From Meandrina meandrites (lineage: Eukaryota > Cnidaria > Anthozoa > Scleractinia > Meandrinidae), in contig OY855915.1 in the NCBI GenBank assembly GCA_963693305.1, positions 15,595,784 through 15,659,783 of the forward strand: 64,000 nucleotides of DNA. Reading direction: 5' to 3'. Both the position numbers and the translations under genes were made by a program. Below the pieces are notes generated by a model. The model was given only the letters and a program-made list of their open reading frames with translations, was not told the origin of the DNA and did not search any database. This document shows, piece by piece, positions 57,912 to 64,000 of the stretch. Positions within the stretch are counted from its first letter, which is position 1. Every line of letters starts with the position of its first letter.

Positions 57912-59121
57912 GCTAATACATGGAACACACCTTGGAATCGTAAAGTGTAAACAAAGAGCCAGGGAAGCACTTTACTGGCCTGGGATGAGCGCACAAATTG
58001 AAGAAAAAGTCAAGGATTGCACCCTGTGCCATAATTATGCCTCTGCACAGCCAAAGGAGCCACTGATTCTAAGTCCTGTCCCAGATCTGCCTTGGGCCAT
58101 GGCTGCACCAGACATTTTCACCTTTGAAGGTGGAAATTACCTGGTACTGGTTGATTACTTTTCCAAATACATTGAGGTGACCAAACTAAAAGACCTCACA
58201 TCCCAGGAGACCATTGAAGCCCTGAAAGAGCATTTCAGTCGACATGGCATTCCAGCTAAACTAGTCACTGACTGCGGCGCCCAGTACACAAGCAAAGAGT
58301 TTGAGACATTTGCTCAAAGCTATAGCTTTGAACATGTCCTAGTGAGTCCAAAGCACCCCCGTGCAAATGGAGAAGCAGAAGCGGCAGTGAAGACGGTTAA
58401 GTCGCTGTGGAGAAAAAACAGAGACAAGAATAAAGCGCTCCTGGAGTACAGAGCCACTCCAATTCCTGGGATTGACCTATCTCCATCTCAGCTATCCATG
58501 GGACGCCGGCTAAGAACAACACTACCAATAGCGCGTGGTCTACTGGAGCCGGAAACATACAACATCAAAGAGGTAAAGGCAAGAATGAAACATGGCAAAG
58601 AACAGCAAAAGTTCTTCTATGACCGCCAGGGCACTAAAGACCTCCCCCCGCTGAAACCTGGTGATCCTGTAAGAGTGAAACCTGAGCCGGGGTCAAAAGA
58701 GTGGAGAGCAGCGACAGTAGTGCAGAGACATGCCTTGCCTAGGTCATATGTGGTGGATGTAGGTGGTAGAAGAATCAGACGAAACAGAGTGGCCCTGAGA
58801 ATTGACTCAGCAAAGTCTCATGCAGAATATCAAAAATGTCATCCAAACTCTGTCCAGCAGCCGGAACCTCGCTTAGGCAATCCGTGCACAGTACCCACAT
58901 CCCAAGCAGATACACAAATGGAGCAACCAGCACAAGATCACAACCCAGATCCCACACCAGCTCCATCTCCACTTGCCACGGCTCCTGCACCTCCATCCGA
59001 CACAGCACAAGCCAAGGACTCAGCCCCGTACACAACCCAAAGTGGCAGACGAGTCAAGAAACCAAGCAGACTAAACTTGCAAGAAAGTTGCCTTGAGGCT
59101 GTGGACAGTTGTTCAAACTGA
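57883..59121 (+). CDS. Gypsy integrase part of pol
   Basis: The frame is +1 relative to RNase H. The zinc-binding domain has the H...H and CTLCHNY pair. The catalytic core has APDIF, LVTDCGAQYTS and HPRANGEAEAAVK with the D,D,E residues. The C-terminus has a basic domain (LKPGDPVRVKPEPG) and a proline-rich tail. Intact integrase would insert the cDNA copy. In this element it can only be expressed if the upstream shift is bypassed. Confidence 0.85.
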   Translation: MWYPHPAMLELIHGTHLGIVKCKQRAREALYWPGMSAQIEEKVKDCTLCHNYASAQPKEPLILSPVPDLPWAMAAPDIFTFEGGNYLVLVDYFSKYIEVTKLKDLTSQETIEALKEHFSRHGIPAKLVTDCGAQYTSKEFETFAQSYSFEHVLVSPKHPRANGEAEAAVKTVKSLWRKNRDKNKALLEYRATPIPGIDLSPSQLSMGRRLRTTLPIARGLLEPETYNIKEVKARMKHGKEQQKFFYDRQGTKDLPPLKPGDPVRVKPEPGSKEWRAATVVQRHALPRSYVVDVGGRRIRRNRVALRIDSAKSHAEYQKCHPNSVQQPEPRLGNPCTVPTSQADTQMEQPAQDHNPDPTPAPSPLATAPAPPSDTAQAKDSAPYTTQSGRRVKKPSRLNLQESCLEAVDSCSN

Positions 59122-59200
59122 ACAATAATAGACACTGTTTGATTAACATTAAGAAATTTCTTTTACTTTGATTTTCTGTTTATTTCATTGTTATTGTAAT

Positions 59201-59212
59201 GGAAAGGGGGGA
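59201..59212 (+). promoter_or_regulatory. Gypsy polypurine tract
   Basis: GGAAAGGGGGGA immediately before the 3' LTR, the usual plus-strand primer. Confidence 0.85.
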
Positions 59213-59313
59213 TGTTATGTATGGCATACCGCTGGCCATCATGTATGATTGTTCACATTAAAACCATGCGGTTTTAAGATCCAACATGGCGTTCATGGTG
59301 AGCATATGTAACA
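59213..59313 (+). repeat. Gypsy 3' LTR
   Basis: Same 101 bp as the 5' LTR except GTTCATGGTGAGC for GTTCATGTTGAGC. Confidence 0.9.
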
Positions 59314-59742
59314 CTACCATTGCGGAGTTTGATCCTCAATGTCCTCAACCTGGACTGAATTTTTGGTGGTCAAGTGGATCTAGGATGAGGCGTCCCCTTT
59401 TTAACGACTAAAGTAAAGCAATGCTGAGACACGCAGTGAGATTTTTCATTATTAATTAAACATGGTTAGCAACTATGAAACTAATCCATTTTGGATAGTA
59501 AAATTTTGAGATGGAAAGTAAAATTTGAAGTCTACTTTCCAAAGTGGAAAGTGGTTCAAAAAGTTAGCGTCGAGCCCTGCAGTTTTCTTTTTTCTTAGTA
59601 TATAAATGCGGGAACCAACAATCCACTAAGTATTGTAAAACTAAAAGATTATCAAAATATTTTGGTTACATAATCAAACAGTCAAATGTGATGTTCGAAC
59701 AACAACAGGGGAACTTCTTTCCACAGACGCTAATGATCTTAC

Positions 59743-62700
59743 GTGTTGATCATAGGTGAAGCTCAAATTGCTAACGTCAACTTTAAACTAACATCACTGA
59801 ATGCTCGGGGAATCCGGGACTTTCAAAAGCGTAAAGCTATTTTCTCGTGGATAAAAAAACAAAACGCTGATATCGCCTTCTTGCAGGAGACCTATAGCAC
59901 CCCTGAGATAGTAGATGAGTGGAAGTTTCAGTGGCATGGAAAACTTTACTATTCCCATGGAACAAATCATAGCAGAGGAGTTCTAATTTTGGTCAGTGAT
60001 AAATTACAATTCGAATTGAAGTCTGTTAGTCAAGACAGTGATGTTCGATATGTTTTGATAGATGCATTAATCCAAGAGTCGCCCTTCTTACTTCTAAATA
60101 TATATTCTCCAAACAAAACATCGGAACAATGCATGTTCCTTGCAAATATTTTATCAGTATTGGATAAGAGCGATCTTAATTCAAGTAGTCAGTTAATTAT
60201 CGGAGGTGATTTTAATGTCCATTTGGATGCTGAGATGGACAATGGAGGTGGTCGGGTGGAGAAAAAAGACTCCGTGAAAAATATTTTTGACAAAAAATCT
60301 GCATATGATCTAGTAGATATTTGGCGAATTAGAAATCCTGACAAGAGACAATATACTTGGCGGCAAAAAGACCTCTGGTCCAGAGACGCCTTGATTACTG
60401 GCTAATTAGCGACTGTATGCAAGATTTTATCGAAAACACTGATATCATACCTTCAATTTAAATCTGATCACTCCGCCATTACCCTACAAATTAATAGTAT
60501 AGAAGACAAAGTTCGTGGCCCTTCACATTGGATGTTTAATTCCAGTCTTTTAGAAGACGATACTTACATTGAACTCATCAGTTCTAGTTTTGAAATTTGG
60601 CTGAAAGAGTTTGATGATATCCATGACAAACAGCTTCTTTGGGATCTAGTAAAATATAGAATAAGACAAACTACGATCTCGTACAGTAAAAGAAAGGCTA
60701 AAGTAAGACGAAACAAACTTGTCGAGTTAGAAAGCAAACTAAAAGAGAGTGAACTGCTGTGCGCTTCTCACCCCTCGGAGAAAAACTTGGAAGACTTAGA
60801 GAAGTATAAGATTGAATACGACTCAATATATGATTATATTACTCAGGGAGACATTATCCGATCAAAAGCCGCATGGTATGAGAAAAACCCAGAAAAGCCA
60901 AAAATTGTATACGAAAATTACTTAACAAAGAGGGACAAGAAATAATTAAAAGTAAGGCTATCATGTCTGAATTAAAGGATTTCTATGAAGATCTCTACGA
61001 TAATAAGGACTCGGATACAGACGTTGACGAACTGCACAATTTTACTAAAAACCTTACCATACCAAAATTGTCAAATTACCAGCAGCTCCTTTGCGAAGGT
61101 CAGTTAACCAATACTGAATGCTACAACGTTTTAGATCAACTAAAGAACAACAAATCTCCAGGTAATGATGGCTTAACAGCCGAATTTTACAAACATTTCT
61201 GGCCTGTACTAGGCAACCTCCTAGTAGACTCCTTAAATGCTGCCCATGTAACTGGGAAACTATCAAACTCACAACGACAAGCAGTTATTCGACTTATTGA
61301 AAAAAGACAAAGATAAACGGTACATTGAAAATTGGAGACCCATATCTCTGCTAAATGTAGATTACAAGATCGGATCCAAAGCTCTAGCAACCAGATTGGA
61401 AAAAGTGCTTCCGGACATTATAAACCAAAATCAATGCGCATATGTGAAAGGCAGAACTATTTTTGACGCAATTAGGTCAATTAATGATGTAATGGAATAT
61501 ACCAAACTTAACAATATTCCCGGCTTTAATGACTTCTTTTGATTTTAAAAAGGCCTTTGATTCATTAAATTGGCAATATCTTGTCAATACACTAGAAGCC
61601 TTCAATTTTGGTGAATCGTTTACTCGATGGGTCAAAGTCTTTTATTCCGGCATCTCAAGCTGTGTGATGAACAATGGGTTTGCATCACAACTCTTTGAAA
61701 TCAAACGTGGAGTGCGTCAAGGTGACCCATTGTCGCCTTACCTTTTCATTATCGCCCTTGAAATTCTTAATATTTCAATACGTGAAAATAGAGAAATTAT
61801 AGGTATCAAAGTAGGCAATGAAGAGATAAAACTTAATGTTTTCGCCGATGATCTTACCACTTTCGTTAAAAATACGAGATCCTTTTTTTCTCTAAAACAG
61901 GTTATTAATAATTTTGGATATATTTCGGGATTAAAACTAAACGAAGAAAAAACAGAGGTATATTGGCTTGGCAGCTTACACAATTCTCCTGAAGATCTTG
62001 GAATAGACAACGTTAACAAGCCAATGAAAATTTTAGGTATATTTTTTACTTACGACTGGCGAAAATTCCAAGAACTTAATTTTGAAAAAAATTATTACTT
62101 CTATAAAAAAATCCTTAAATACATGGCAATGGAGAAACTTAACTTTACTTGGCAGAATTCAGATCATCAAAACCTTCGCTATTCCTAGGTTTATGTTCCG
62201 AGTCTCTCAAATCCCTCTCACAAAAGAAATTATCAAGGAGATAAACTCGGTACTTTTTAAATTTGTATGGAAATCTAGAAAAGACAAAATAAAGCGAAAA
62301 ACTCTTATCAGTGATTATAAAAATGGAGGATTAAGAATGCCTCACTTAGAAACGCTTATAAAAACCCAAAGAATCATGTGCATGAAAAAATATTTCGATA
62401 GCTATAATAGCACATGGAAGGTGTTCCTCGATAACTACCTTTCAGAATTTGGAGGTTCGTTTCTATTGAAATGCAATTACGATATAAAATTCCTCCCCAA
62501 GACTCTTCCGAGGTTCTATAAAGAATGTCTTAATGAGTGGGCAAGTTACAAAGAAACGCACATTCATACTCCATCGAACATGTTAAATGAAATTATCTGG
62601 AATAATAAGTTCATTTGTATAGGTGCAAAACCGCTGTTTAGAAATAGAATAGCCAAGAAAGGCATAATCAAATTATGTGACCTATTGGATGACACAGGTA

Positions 62701-63482
62701 AACTAAAGACCTGGGACGTATTACAGAGCAAAAATATTACGATGGCTGAGTATTTTCTTCTTATGAGTGTTTTTGACACAATCCCATTAGAATGGAAAAA
62801 TATTTTGAAACAACAATTACAAATGGCACAAGGTGATGGCAACAATTCTAATGACATTGTTTTCCCTACTACTTCGAGGGTGCTATGTTGGGATCTTGTT
62901 AAGAAATTCGAGACTAACCCAACATCAAAATACAAATATGAAGAGTTGTTTCCAACAACCGATCTGCCATGGCAAGAAATTTATCTTATTCCTAGAAACG
63001 TAACTGTCGACACCAAAACTAGAGAATTCCAGTTTAAATATTTACATAGAATTGTTTTTACTAATAAAGCCCTTTTTAAAATGGGCATAGTTTCTTCATC
63101 TCTATGCACGTTCTGTAGGAAGTTTGAGGAATCCCTCGAGCATTTATTTATTCATTGTGAAATTTCCTCCAGCTTCTGGCTTTCAGTAATGGAATGGCTA
63201 AAAATTTATTTTACCAACCTTCAAAATTTAAACGCTTCTAATATAACATTTGGGTTTTTTAGAAAAGATTTCCTTTTACTAAATCATATTGTTATCCTTT
63301 CCAAGCAAGTAATCTTTCAATGTCGAAATCTTAATATAAAACCATCCGTTTCATTACTGAAAGCCAGGATGAAAACAACCTACGAATTGGAGCTCTCCAT
63401 AGCTAAACAGAATCAAACGTTAGAGATTCACAACAAAAAATGGAAAGAACTGCTCCCTGTTGTTTCAGGAGGACTAGTTTAA
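59743..63482 (+). pseudogene. L1/Tx1-like ORF2: endonuclease and reverse transcriptase, frameshifted
   Basis: 59743-60405 holds the APE endonuclease (LNARGIRDFQKRK, FLQETY, IIGGDFNVHLD). After a frame break near 60360 a spacer region follows (60532-60945). Reverse transcriptase is spread over 60963-61316, 61297-61542 and 61529-62188, with NNKSPGNDGLTAEFYK, NWRPISLLNVDYK, FDFKKAFDSLNW, GVRQGDPLSPYLF and catalytic FADDL. The C-terminal region (62082-63482) ends in a CCHC motif, LCTFCRKFEESLEHLFIHC. At least four frameshifts separate these pieces, so no full-length protein is made. The family fits L1/Tx1 rather than CR1. Confidence 0.85.
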
Positions 63483-63579
63483 ACAGAAATAGTTCTTGCT
63501 TTTTTTTTACAATTAACTTAATATAGTGAAATACTACCTCGCATTTAATCGTGTGATCGATGTTTTTTTTCTTTGTAAT

Positions 63580-64000
63580 TAGGGACCGGTCATTATTTAT
63601 CGCCTGGGGGGGAGCGGAGGATTTTTGGGGGGATCACATGGTTTTCTGAAGAACGAAGGGGGGGGGATCAGCCGTAATTGGCAGGCATTAAGGGGGGACC
63701 AGAAAAAAAAAATGAGAATTTCAGGTGGCGACGGGATCGCTGTAAATAACATAACAGTGTCCTGATTGATCGCCTCCTTTTGACGAAAATATGCTATTTT
63801 ATGTTTGGCTTCCTCTCTTATTCAGGCACGATCTTATAAAAAATAATCATTGGTTGTGCAATGGCTTGAAATTGGTAAAGTTCTATACATATTTCAAATG
63901 TTGAAGTTCCATGTTTCAAATTCTCTAAAGAGTCATTTTAATAAGAGTCTATCATGTCTTTGAAAGCGTTCGTTCACCGAACGGTGCGGTATTATTAAAA
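63580..64000. other. Possible start of another mobile element; no gene seen
   Basis: AGGGACCGGTCATTATTTATCGCC is followed by several G tracts (GGGGGGGAGC, GGGGGG, GGGGGGGGG). The pattern looks like the terminus of a repeated DNA element that runs off the window, but no matching opposite end is available. Confidence 0.3.

Larger units (their letters stand above)
54908..59313 (+). mobile_element. Ty3/gypsy LTR retrotransposon with short LTRs
   Basis: Two 101-bp LTRs (TG...CA) at 54908-55008 and 59213-59313 differ at one base by eye. CTACC flanks both sides (54903-54907, 59314-59318). Order: LTR, primer site, gag, protease, reverse transcriptase, RNase H, integrase, polypurine tract, LTR. Integrase follows RNase H, which defines the Ty3/gypsy group. 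A frame break inside pol makes this copy defective although LTR identity shows it is young. Confidence 0.9.
54390..59579. mobile_element. hAT-like MITE split by a gypsy element
   Basis: The left end CAGGGCTCGACACTAAC (54390) and the right end GTTAGCGTCGAGCCCTG (to 59579) are inverted repeats with one mismatch. Flanks TGCGTTTT and CAGTTTTC are an imperfect 8-bp duplication. Without the gypsy insertion the element is about 780 bp, AT-rich, with GGAAAGTAAATTT motifs near both ends and no transposase. Confidence 0.65.
53581..63482 (+). mobile_element. L1/Tx1-like LINE interrupted by a hAT-like MITE and a gypsy element
   Basis: ORF1 (53581-54089) and ORF2 (59743-63482) are on the same strand in the right order, separated by a 5.2-kb insertion at 54390-59579. 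Removing that insertion leaves a spacer of about 460 bp, normal for an L1-like element. ORF2 has APE endonuclease, reverse transcriptase and a CCHC tail. Frameshifts and stops in ORF2 show it is no longer active. The 5' and 3' limits are approximate. Confidence 0.8.

Overview
The window is eukaryotic, AT-rich, intron-containing and crowded with transposable elements. A Roc-COR GTPase gene ending in a death domain, together with Penelope-like, L1/Tx1-like, CR1/L2-like, Ty3/gypsy and Polinton-type elements and tRNA-derived SINEs, suggests a cnidarian, probably an anthozoan such as a coral. That assignment is inference from gene content.

Two multi-exon host genes can be read, both on the minus strand. 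Gene 1 (exons 7863 down to 2116) starts with two KH domains, continues through a linker exon and then three exons of a conserved module I cannot name. It is still open at its last visible splice donor, so it probably continues off the left edge. Gene 2 (exons 45159 down to 29079) carries a homologous copy of the same three-exon module with the same intron phases. It continues through two more exons into a 2.3-kb Roc-COR exon, two linker exons and a two-exon death domain. Its eleven exons join in frame to about 1338 codons plus a stop. The shared module suggests that gene 1 may be a KH-containing relative of the ROCO gene.

The remainder is mostly mobile DNA. From left to right: a hairpin MITE (300-402); a hammerhead-ribozyme inverted element (4177-5180) and a SINE head in gene 1 introns; a 5'-truncated L1-like insertion (10715-12654); a second SINE (14690-14996); a Polinton-type element with decayed DNA polymerase B and integrase genes (19598-24757); and a duplicated ROCO fragment split by a LINE and bounded on both sides by Polinton-end sequence (24877-27443). 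Gene 2 introns hold a second hammerhead element (34389-34898), a 93-bp perfect hairpin and a TTAA-flanked MITE. Beyond gene 2 lie a head-to-head Penelope-like pair (47639-49928), nested palindromes (50075-50550), a 43-bp perfect hairpin with an 8-bp target duplication, and a three-level nest in which a gypsy element sits in a hAT-like MITE that sits in an L1-like element (53581-63482).

The strongest unusual signal is a recurring architecture at three sites. Each is a Penelope-type insertion with outward-facing inverted ends that carry, or once carried, hammerhead-ribozyme cores, and each is flanked by a 10-17 bp target duplication. The second is the exon module shared between a KH gene and a ROCO-death gene.
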